64,000 bases of DNA from Balneolaceae bacterium (lineage in GTDB: Bacteria; Bacteroidota; Rhodothermia; Balneolales; Balneolaceae). The notes below the pieces were generated by a model that saw only the letters and a list, made by a program, of their open reading frames with translations, did not search any database and was not told the origin of the DNA. Below are positions 47,101 to 55,536 of the stretch, piece by piece; position 1 is the stretch's first letter, and each line of letters starts with the position of its first letter. Both the position numbers and the translations under genes were made by a program. The stretch covers positions 434,001 to 498,000 of the forward strand of contig JAXHMK010000010.1 in NCBI GenBank assembly GCA_034521495.1. The letters are read 5' to 3'.

Positions 47101-49437
47101 ATGAATAGGCTTAAATTGACATTTGGGAACATCAAAATATTAAAGAATATTAAAACTCTGATATTCACAGGAGTTTTTCTATTGGGCATATCTGAACTGG
47201 TTCGCAGTCAAAATTCGGGTACCATTACGGGAACGGTTTTATCAGATTTAAATGATTCACCATTGATAGGCGTCAATATTTTACTTGATAGAACTCGATT
47301 TGGTACGACAACCCTCGGTGACGGTGCCTTTACAATAGCAAATGTTCCTGCCGGGAGTTACCAGATACAATTTAGCATCATAGGATACCGGGAAGAGATA
47401 CGAACGGTGGATGTGAGTGCAGGTGAGGTGACGAGGGTAGAGATTGCTCTTACGGGTCAATCCACTGAATTGCAGGAGATCATCGTTGATGGGCGTGCTG
47501 TAAATCTGGTGGGTGTTTCGGAATCGGCTTCTCAGGGAAAAGTTGGCATGGCTGAATTAGCCTCTCGCCCTCTGTTGAGGACAGGCGAAGTGATGGAAAC
47601 AGTTCCTGGTTTAATTGCCACACAACACAGTGGGTCAGGGAAAGCAAACCAGTTTTTTCTGAGGGGTTTCAACCTGGATCATGGTACCGATTTTGCTGCG
47701 TCTCTAGAGGGTGTGCCTTTGAATCTGCGAACCCATGGCCATGGCCAGGGGTACTTGGATCTTAACCTGCTCATTCCAGAATTAATCAATACTGTAGAAT
47801 TCAGAAAAGGCCCCTATTACTCAGAAGTTGGCGATTTTGCTACATCCGGTAGTGCCGACATCGATTTAGTTAGTTCCCTGAATGGTCCCATGCTGAAAAC
47901 AGAAGCAGGTGTGGATGAGTTTTATCGCGGACTCTATGCCAACTCTTCAAGCATTGGAAATTCTGAAATCTTATATGCGTTAAATACACAATATTTTAAT
48001 GGACCATTTGACGTTCCCGAGAATGCCATTCAATACAGCGGTGTCGTTAAACTCTCCGGGGGAACTTCCTCGAATGGATATGCTGTGACAGCGCTTGGGT
48101 ACAAAAGTGACTGGAAAGCGAGTGATCAGATCCCATTTGAAGCGGTTGATACCGGGTATATTTCAAGATTTGGAGTGATAGATTCTACCGATGGAGGCGA
48201 GACAGATCGGTATACACTGATTGGTAATTGGTGGAATTCATCTGAATCTTATGCGAACACAGAAGCAACGGTTTATGCCAGCTATTATCGCCTTAATCTA
48301 TTTTCAAACTTTACCTATTTCTTAGAGAATCCAGAACGAGGAGATCAGTTTGAGCAGGCCGATCGCAGGTTTTACAGTGGAGCTCGTATTTCACACGAGT
48401 GGTTTACAAACTGGTTTGGAAGACGCACAATTAATACTGTGGGAGCAGATTTTCGCCACGATCAAATTTTTGAAATCGGTCTGTATAACACGGTAGGTCG
48501 AGATCGATGGAATACTGTACGCGATGACATTATTGGAGAGAGTAGTCTTGGCGTACATTTTAAAAACGAGACGCAATGGACGGACAAATTTCAAACGAAC
48601 CTAGGGTTGAGAGCCGATCTTTTTTACTTCAATGTGAATAGCAATATAAATGTGAACTCTGGGAATGAATTTGATACAATATTTAGTCCCAAATTCAACA
48701 TAATATTGGGCCCCTGGAACGATACAGAATTCTATATCAATACCGGTATGGGATATCATAGCAATGATGCACGCGGGACCACAATACAGGTTGATCCTGT
48801 TACGAGAGAGCCTGTTGATACAGTAGATCCCCTGGTACGGACACATGGTGCTGAAGTGGGTGTCCGGACGGCAGCGATTAGCGGGCTTCAAACCAGTCTT
48901 ACTTTCTTCTATCTTGGTTTAGATTCTGAACTCGTATTTGTGGGGGATGCCGGTGGAACGGAAGCCAGTGATGCAAGTGAACATATTGGATTTGAATGGG
49001 CCAACTATTATCGACCTGCAGAATGGCTCAAATTCAACCTTGATATTGCATTAACAGAGTCTCGATACCGGGAACTGGACTCCGATAGCAACCAAATTCC
49101 GAACTCTATCGGGCGAATTATAACAGGGGGATTAACTGTAAATCCTGTAGGCGGATGGTTGAATACATTTCGTTTGCGACATTTTGGCCCGAGGCCGTTG
49201 GTTGAAACGGGAGATATCAAATCGGATGCAACAACACTGCTGAATATTAAGACCGGTTATGATTTTGGAAGTGTACAAGTAGATCTGAATCTGCTGAATG
49301 TATTTGATACGACAAATACGGATATCAGTTACTACTATACATCTCGCTTTCGAAGCGGGGGGCCAGAAGTAGGCGACATACATTTTCATCCGGTGATTCC
49401 AAGATCTGTGCGACTCTCACTTACCTGGAGGATTTAA
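47101..49437 (+). CDS. TonB-dependent outer-membrane receptor
   Basis: 778 residues. Signal peptide through about residue 36 (ELVRSQ), then a carboxypeptidase-regulatory-like beta-sandwich (about 38-125, GTITGTVLSDLNDSPLIGVNI), then the plug domain (about 140-255) and a 22-strand barrel finishing in SVRLSLTWRI. The plug contains the His-rich THGHGQGYLDLNLLIPE at about 211-227, which may relate to metal binding. It would import a chelated metal or other ligand using TonB energy. First gene of the rightward arm, and separated from the next by a terminator. Confidence 0.93.
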   Translation: MNRLKLTFGNIKILKNIKTLIFTGVFLLGISELVRSQNSGTITGTVLSDLNDSPLIGVNILLDRTRFGTTTLGDGAFTIANVPAGSYQIQFSIIGYREEIRTVDVSAGEVTRVEIALTGQSTELQEIIVDGRAVNLVGVSESASQGKVGMAELASRPLLRTGEVMETVPGLIATQHSGSGKANQFFLRGFNLDHGTDFAASLEGVPLNLRTHGHGQGYLDLNLLIPELINTVEFRKGPYYSEVGDFATSGSADIDLVSSLNGPMLKTEAGVDEFYRGLYANSSSIGNSEILYALNTQYFNGPFDVPENAIQYSGVVKLSGGTSSNGYAVTALGYKSDWKASDQIPFEAVDTGYISRFGVIDSTDGGETDRYTLIGNWWNSSESYANTEATVYASYYRLNLFSNFTYFLENPERGDQFEQADRRFYSGARISHEWFTNWFGRRTINTVGADFRHDQIFEIGLYNTVGRDRWNTVRDDIIGESSLGVHFKNETQWTDKFQTNLGLRADLFYFNVNSNINVNSGNEFDTIFSPKFNIILGPWNDTEFYINTGMGYHSNDARGTTIQVDPVTREPVDTVDPLVRTHGAEVGVRTAAISGLQTSLTFFYLGLDSELVFVGDAGGTEASDASEHIGFEWANYYRPAEWLKFNLDIALTESRYRELDSDSNQIPNSIGRIITGGLTVNPVGGWLNTFRLRHFGPRPLVETGDIKSDATTLLNIKTGYDFGSVQVDLNLLNVFDTTNTDISYYYTSRFRSGGPEVGDIHFHPVIPRSVRLSLTWRI

Positions 49438-49502
49438 TCTAAAGAATCCATGGAAAAGTGCATAAAGTGAAAGTGATGAAATTAATTAGATGAGATAACA
49501 AT

Positions 49503-49553
49503 GGGCTCTGTAAATATGGAAATAACAATTCATATTCGCATGAGCCCTTTTTC
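49503..49553 (+). terminator. Terminator after the TonB receptor gene
   Basis: GGGCTC at 49503-49508 pairs with GAGCCC at 49542-49547, followed by TTTTT. An inner AATATG/CATATT stem extends the hairpin. It implies that the following genes use a separate promoter or read-through. Confidence 0.8.
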
Positions 49554-49592
49554 TATAGGATATGCTGTTTGCATGGTATCGTCGATGACTTG

Positions 49593-49715
49593 ATGCACGA
49601 TGATGAGAATAAGAAAAAAATAAGCTGTGACGACTTTATTAAATCAATTGAAAGTATTGATGATATCACATACTATGAAGGCTGCAAAAATATTCACAGA
49701 TCATTGTATACCTGA
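49593..49715 (+). CDS. Possible 40-residue small protein (doubtful)
   Basis: ATG at 49593 opens a 40-codon frame, acidic and lysine-rich with two cysteines (MHDDENKKKISCDD..). The same frame is open further upstream, so it may be the tail of a decayed gene. No ribosome binding site is seen. It lies in the 366-base gap between the receptor and the HupE-like gene, otherwise empty. Not matched to any family. Confidence 0.2.
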   Translation: MHDDENKKKISCDDFIKSIESIDDITYYEGCKNIHRSLYT

Positions 49716-49804
49716 AGGGTATTGCAATGTCAATTGAATGGATGATTGTTTAACATCATCATTAAAATAATTAATCGGTACACAAACGATCACAACATCG
49801 AAAT

Positions 49805-50995
49805 ATGAAAAAGATATTACTCACCCTAAGTCTGTTTTTAATAGTTAATCTGGCAGAGGCGCATAACCCGGATCAAAGTTATCTGTACCTTTCAACATAC
49901 CAGGACGGTATTGAAGGTGATGTGCAAGCCAAAGCCCAGGAGTGGAATGCAGCATTGGGGACAAACCTTCCTAAAAACTTTACAAAAGAGGACCTCGCAG
50001 CTATACTTCCTCAAATCCATGAGTATATCCTTGAAAATATTTCTATCCGTTCTGAACTGGGTGATCACTCCATCACGTTCGTGGATTATGATGTATTGAA
50101 CGAAGGCGGATCACTGGGAACTTTTTCCCGAATCCTCTTCAGATTAAATAATGTGACAACAACTCCAGAAAATTTAGAGATCACTTACGATCTCTTTTTC
50201 GAGATCGACGATGAACATCGCGCACTCCTTTTACAAGCGTACAACTGGAAAGCAGGGATTATAGACAATGAGAGTATTCATTCAGCGATCTTTACTCCCC
50301 AAAATACAACTGTAAATTTAGATGTATCTGAAGGGAATACCTGGAACGGCTTTATAGCCATGATTCAGTTAGGCATTTGGCACATCTGGATCGGTATCGA
50401 TCATATCTTTTTCATAATGGCCCTGGCATTGCCGGCTGTGGTTTATCGATTGCCAAATCGTACCTCGATCACAGAATTATTCTCTCAGTGGGAAGGTGTG
50501 GATAAATTTAAACCTGCTTTTTGGTACATCGTAAAGGTGATCACATTTTTTACGATTGCGCATTCTATTACACTGAGCCTCGCAGCACTTGGGGTTTTTG
50601 ACCTGAATGCACGAATTGTAGAGTCCATTATTGCACTCTCCATTGCCTTGGCAGCACTTCATAATATCCTACCGGTCTTTAATCATAAAGAGTGGTTAAT
50701 TGCACTTGGATTTGGGCTTTTTCATGGTTTTGGTTTTGCCGGAGTTTTAGCTGAAAAAGGGTTAAGTGGTGAGTATATGGCTCTGTCTCTATTTGGCTTT
50801 AATTTGGGTGTCGAAATTGGCCAATTACTGATCATACTCGTTATATTTCCAGTATTATTCTTTATGAGAAAAACAAACTTCTACTCCTATTTTGTGATTC
50901 TATCATCATCAGCGTTGATCATATTGTCACTGATTTGGACTTATGAAAGATTTTTTGATGTGAATATTCCCGTACGGGCGATTGTCGGTTTATAA
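49805..50995 (+). CDS. HupE/UreJ-like membrane protein
   Basis: 396 residues: signal peptide (cleaved after about residue 19, LAEA), a periplasmic beta-rich domain (about 20-185), and six or so C-terminal transmembrane helices. The membrane part has HupE/UreJ-like signatures rich in His: WHIWIGIDHIFFIMALA (about 192-208), IAHSITLSLAALG, ALGFGLFHGFGFAGVL and FNLGVEIGQL. HupE and UreJ are nickel or cobalt permeases, but members with this extra periplasmic domain are uncharacterised. Directly upstream of the NRPS genes (16-base gap), so very likely in one operon with them. Confidence 0.85.
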   Translation: MKKILLTLSLFLIVNLAEAHNPDQSYLYLSTYQDGIEGDVQAKAQEWNAALGTNLPKNFTKEDLAAILPQIHEYILENISIRSELGDHSITFVDYDVLNEGGSLGTFSRILFRLNNVTTTPENLEITYDLFFEIDDEHRALLLQAYNWKAGIIDNESIHSAIFTPQNTTVNLDVSEGNTWNGFIAMIQLGIWHIWIGIDHIFFIMALALPAVVYRLPNRTSITELFSQWEGVDKFKPAFWYIVKVITFFTIAHSITLSLAALGVFDLNARIVESIIALSIALAALHNILPVFNHKEWLIALGFGLFHGFGFAGVLAEKGLSGEYMALSLFGFNLGVEIGQLLIILVIFPVLFFMRKTNFYSYFVILSSSALIILSLIWTYERFFDVNIPVRAIVGL

Positions 50996-51010
50996 TAAGA
51001 CCTTGATTTT

Positions 51011-54000
51011 ATGGATAAGTCGAAACTCTTAGCAGAATGGCTGGAACAAAAAGCGTCCGACTCTGATGAGCTGCAAAAAAAACCGGCTAGTCGTCCTAAC
51101 CGATTATCAAATGGACAAAAGAGGTTATTTTTTTTACAACAATTAAATCCATCAAGTCCATTTTACAATTATTCAGAATTGTACACACTTCGTGGGAATT
51201 GGGATATTGAAAAATTTAAAAATTGTATTTATGAGGTCTGTCAAAACCATGAAATTTTTTCTTTTAACTTTAAACTGAACAGTGAACATGAACCTGAAGT
51301 AGTCATTAATAAGGATGGAGATCAGGTTCAAATCGAGCATGTTGATCTATCAGAAATATCAAATCAAAAGAGCTTAAATGAGTATTTCCTCGCAAAAGGG
51401 AGATACTCTTTCGATCTTGCCCAGGATAGTTTATTTCGAGTAACCATTGTTTCAATATCTGAAACTGAACATAAGATATTGCTGACCTTACATCACATCA
51501 TCACTGATGAGTGGTCAATGAGAATTTTTAGAAAGCAATTGTTAGAGAAATATAAAAACCAGAATGGTTCAGAAGGTGGGAAAGATACTTTGGGAGATGA
51601 GTATAATTATTTAGACTATAGTTATCACCAGAGTAAGATAGACATTCCTGAACAGGAAATTAATTATTGGAAAGAAAAGCTTTCTAATGCATCTGATGAA
51701 ACGGTACTGCCTGTGGATAAAAAACCTGCAGAGATTACTCATAATGGGCAGATAAACACTATTGTTCTTCCTCTTGAACTCACAAAAAAAATTAAAGAAT
51801 CATCGAGAGAGCAAGAAACTACGTTATTCACCTTTTTCTTAGCAGTCTATAATATTCTATTACATCGATATAGTGGAGCAGATACAATAAATATTGGCAC
51901 ACCTATCAGCAATCGCAACCGAAAAGAATGGGAATCGCTGTTTGGTTTTTTTATTGAGACTGTACTATTGCAGACTCATATTCAATCAGATGCAACCTTT
52001 AAAGAATATCTACAAGAAGTTAAACGTGATGTTTTAGAGGCTTTTGATTACAAGAAGGTCCCTTACGAAACGATCGTCAGTCAGTTATCCACACAGAGGA
52101 AGGTGCACAAAAATCCTCTGTTTCGCACCATGTTTCTCTTCCATCACAAAGAAGAAGAAAAGCAACCTTTGCCTGGTTTACAATTTGATTATGAGACATT
52201 TGATATTGGTGTGGCAAAGTTTGATTTGACAATGTTTGTAGAAGATGACAATAAGAATTTGAGTATAACTTTTGAATATGCAACCGATTATTTTGAAGAG
52301 GAGACGATTGAACGAATGCAAGGTCATTTTCAAACATTATTGGAAGATGTTGTCAAAGATTTAGATCAAGAGATCGATGAGCTGGATATACTGACGGAGG
52401 AGGAACAATCTCAATTTGAAAACTGGAATGAAACTGACGTTGAGATCGATCCCATTCCTATCGATCGTGCGTTCGAAAATATTGCAATTGAACATTCAAA
52501 CGCAGTGGCAGTGACCGACTCGAACGGCAAAATGAGTTATCAAGAGCTGAATGATCGATCTACTGCACTAGCCAATAAAATAAACGAGTATTCGCAAAAC
52601 GGAGGAAGGGTAGGGCTTTTCCTTGGCAGAAATGCTGATATGATAATCGCCATGCTGGGTTCACTGAAAAGCGGCTGCAGCTATGTACCGCTCGATCCAT
52701 CTTATCCCGGAGATCGTATTCAATACATTATAAAGGATGCAAATATTGAACTCGTCATCACATCATCTGATTTGATTGAAGATCTAGATTCAGATATAGA
52801 CATTAAAAAAATTGAGATTGACATAATAGAGAGGGTGTACACTTCTGAATCCGGTTTTATTAAATCCCATACCATAGACGATGAAGCTTACGTAATTTAT
52901 ACTTCCGGAAGCACAGGGAAGCCAAAAGGAGTGAGCATCTCGCACAAAAATTTATTCTATTCCACATTTTCACGCCCCATTTTTTATGAGAATGTAAATC
53001 CATCCTGTTTTCTGCTGTTCTCTTCCTTCTCCTTTGACAGTTCCGTTGCAGGAATCTACTGGACACTGTTAACAGGAGGTAATTTACTGATTTCCCGGGA
53101 AAGAGCAGAGCAGGATATCAAGCAGGTTGCCAAAGTGATTCACAATGAAAAAGTAAGTCACACGTTGCTTTTGCCAAGCTTGTATGAAGTGCTGCTTCTC
53201 GAAACGGAAGTAAATCTTTTGAAGAGCCTGGAGGTTGTAATGGTTGCCGGGGAGGCATGTTCAACCCGTACGGTTGAACAGCATTTTAGCAGCCTGCCAA
53301 CGACGAATCTCTATAATGAATATGGCCCTACCGAAGCAACGGTTTGGTGCATTGCCCATAAATTATCCTTGGATGACTCGGTCACTCGAGTACCCATTGG
53401 TCATCCCATCCCCGGATCTACGGCGTATATTTTAGACAAAAACAACCGCCGGCTACCCGTTGGGGTGACCGGAAATCTGTACATTGGCGGAGAAGGAGTG
53501 TCTAGTGGATACATTGGGAATGCAGCTGAAGATAATGATCAGTGGGTCAATAACCCGTTTGGGAATGGAAAACTCTATAAAACCGGTGATCAGGCTTCCT
53601 TCAGAAAAGATGGAAATATTGACTTTTGGGGGAGAGCCGACAACCAGGTTAAAATCAGGGGGCACCGGGTAGAGTTAAAAGAGATAGAAGAGGCCCTATC
53701 CTCAATCGATGAGATCACGAGGGCAATTGTAATTTTTGACGATAGCCGACAAAAATTAGTCGCATTTGTCACGCAACATCAAACACCCGGCATTTCAGAA
53801 AAAGAGTTACAACAAAGGCTGAAACAGTTACTGCCGGTTTACATGATTCCTTCTGCCATACGGTTGATTGAAGAATTTCCCCGACTGCCCAATGGAAAAA
53901 TTGATCAGAAGAAACTGATGGAAACAGCTTCTCAAACAGATCGGGAGGAAGATAAATTGCAAAACGAAGAACTATCGACGATAGAAAAGGACCTGATCGA

Positions 54001-55528
54001 GATTTGGGAAGAGGTATTAGGCCAATCAAATATAGGAGTAAACGACAATTACTTTGCCCTGGGCGGAGATTCAATTAGCAGCATTCGAGTCGTTTCAAAG
54101 GCAAAGGCAAAAGGGATCAACCTTTCTCCAACTCAAATTTTTGAGACTCAAACTATAAAAGAGATCTCTACTTATTTAAAGAATAAAAGGAATACGAAAG
54201 ACCTTCCAGAAGCTACATCAACTTCATCAAAAAGTCCGATTCAGCATTGGTTTTTTGATTTTATGACGACTCATCCCAATCATTGGCATCAAATTTTAGA
54301 GTTTGAAACAAATATAAACAAAACAGAAGATGAGTGGAAGCAACTGTTTCATTCAATAATGCAGCGACATCAGGCTTTACGATCCTATTTCAATGATGAT
54401 GAACAAATATTTACTGAAAAGAGATCTGTGAATAGTTCCCATCAATTTTTACACTTTTTTCAACAGGGGGACAAACATGAACTCACCCAAAACTTGATCC
54501 GGCAAACAGATATAACAGCAGATAATCTTTTTCAAGTGCTTGTACTATCTGGAAAGCAGACTACTACTGTTCGCTTGATTGCCCATCACCTTATAATGGA
54601 TCTTTTTTCTTTCAATCAAATATTACAAGAAATCAGTGCGGAACTTTCTAATAAAGCGGTTCTGCAACCAACGTATCAGTATAGCCAGTTCGCCAACTAT
54701 CTTGAACAATTGAATGAAGATGGATTTTTTGATGATGAATTGTCTTTTTGGGAAGATCAATATTGTCAACTGGAATTTTGGGAATCATTTTATGAATCGG
54801 ATATCAGAGAGCATAAATTAGAACAAGAAACCATTGAGCTAACCGAAGAGAATACCAAAGAATTAATCCGGTTTAGTCAAGATTCATCTTATAAAATGGA
54901 AGAGATTGTTTTGGCTTCTCTTTTATTGGCAATAAATAAAAAATTAGAGATCTCAGAGATCATGATGGGTTTGGAACACAACGGTCGGGAACTGCCCAAT
55001 CAAATATCATTATCAGATTCTGTGGGTTGGTTCACCTCTTCCTATCCCAGAAAGTTCACAATTCAAAAAGGAGATAAGAATGCCTCTCAATTGATCGAAA
55101 CTCTAAGAGAAACACCAAACTTTGGAATTGGGTTTGGTGTACTGAAGTACCTGAAACAAGTGGAAAGCCTGAAAATGTTCAGTCAATTTCCGATTAGTTA
55201 CAATTACATTGGCAAATTAGTAACGCAAAATTTTAACCACATCGATTCCTACCGATACATTGCTGAAGAAGCGAGAAATGTAAAGTGCAAAGTGTTTAGT
55301 CCGTTTGATTTTTCAGCAGGTATCGCAGAAGGTCAATTACAGATTAAGTTTCTGCACCCTCAAGAACTCTATTCTTCAAAAAATGCAAAAGATCTATTGA
55401 ATGATGTAAAACAACAACTGTTTGCTGTTACAGAGCAATTAAAAGAGCGCAATAACGTGTCTAATGACAATGTTGATGATTTAAGTGATACCGACCTCAA
55501 CGAATTATCAAAACTGTTTGATTTGTAA
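51011..55528 (+). CDS. NRPS module C-A-PCP-E
   Basis: 1505 residues. Condensation domain about 25-440 with HHIITDEWS at 161-169. Adenylation domain: A3 YTSGSTGKPKG 630-640, A5 NEYGPTE 769-775, A7 YKTGD 856-860, A10 LPNGKIDQ 959-966. Carrier Ser1021 in LGGDSI. Epimerisation domain from about 1070: PIQHWFFDF, HHLIMDLFS 1192-1200, EHNGREL 1322-1328, SVGWFTSSYP 1337-1346, ISYNYIGKL. All E-domain motifs are present, so it should deliver a D-residue. Pocket residues by eye: DSALMAEVWK, no substrate I can name. The first C domain means it extends a chain begun by the leftward arm's enzymes. Confidence 0.94.
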   Translation: MDKSKLLAEWLEQKASDSDELQKKPASRPNRLSNGQKRLFFLQQLNPSSPFYNYSELYTLRGNWDIEKFKNCIYEVCQNHEIFSFNFKLNSEHEPEVVINKDGDQVQIEHVDLSEISNQKSLNEYFLAKGRYSFDLAQDSLFRVTIVSISETEHKILLTLHHIITDEWSMRIFRKQLLEKYKNQNGSEGGKDTLGDEYNYLDYSYHQSKIDIPEQEINYWKEKLSNASDETVLPVDKKPAEITHNGQINTIVLPLELTKKIKESSREQETTLFTFFLAVYNILLHRYSGADTINIGTPISNRNRKEWESLFGFFIETVLLQTHIQSDATFKEYLQEVKRDVLEAFDYKKVPYETIVSQLSTQRKVHKNPLFRTMFLFHHKEEEKQPLPGLQFDYETFDIGVAKFDLTMFVEDDNKNLSITFEYATDYFEEETIERMQGHFQTLLEDVVKDLDQEIDELDILTEEEQSQFENWNETDVEIDPIPIDRAFENIAIEHSNAVAVTDSNGKMSYQELNDRSTALANKINEYSQNGGRVGLFLGRNADMIIAMLGSLKSGCSYVPLDPSYPGDRIQYIIKDANIELVITSSDLIEDLDSDIDIKKIEIDIIERVYTSESGFIKSHTIDDEAYVIYTSGSTGKPKGVSISHKNLFYSTFSRPIFYENVNPSCFLLFSSFSFDSSVAGIYWTLLTGGNLLISRERAEQDIKQVAKVIHNEKVSHTLLLPSLYEVLLLETEVNLLKSLEVVMVAGEACSTRTVEQHFSSLPTTNLYNEYGPTEATVWCIAHKLSLDDSVTRVPIGHPIPGSTAYILDKNNRRLPVGVTGNLYIGGEGVSSGYIGNAAEDNDQWVNNPFGNGKLYKTGDQASFRKDGNIDFWGRADNQVKIRGHRVELKEIEEALSSIDEITRAIVIFDDSRQKLVAFVTQHQTPGISEKELQQRLKQLLPVYMIPSAIRLIEEFPRLPNGKIDQKKLMETASQTDREEDKLQNEELSTIEKDLIEIWEEVLGQSNIGVNDNYFALGGDSISSIRVVSKAKAKGINLSPTQIFETQTIKEISTYLKNKRNTKDLPEATSTSSKSPIQHWFFDFMTTHPNHWHQILEFETNINKTEDEWKQLFHSIMQRHQALRSYFNDDEQIFTEKRSVNSSHQFLHFFQQGDKHELTQNLIRQTDITADNLFQVLVLSGKQTTTVRLIAHHLIMDLFSFNQILQEISAELSNKAVLQPTYQYSQFANYLEQLNEDGFFDDELSFWEDQYCQLEFWESFYESDIREHKLEQETIELTEENTKELIRFSQDSSYKMEEIVLASLLLAINKKLEISEIMMGLEHNGRELPNQISLSDSVGWFTSSYPRKFTIQKGDKNASQLIETLRETPNFGIGFGVLKYLKQVESLKMFSQFPISYNYIGKLVTQNFNHIDSYRYIAEEARNVKCKVFSPFDFSAGIAEGQLQIKFLHPQELYSSKNAKDLLNDVKQQLFAVTEQLKERNNVSNDNVDDLSDTDLNELSKLFDL

Positions 55529-55536
55529 TTCACATT

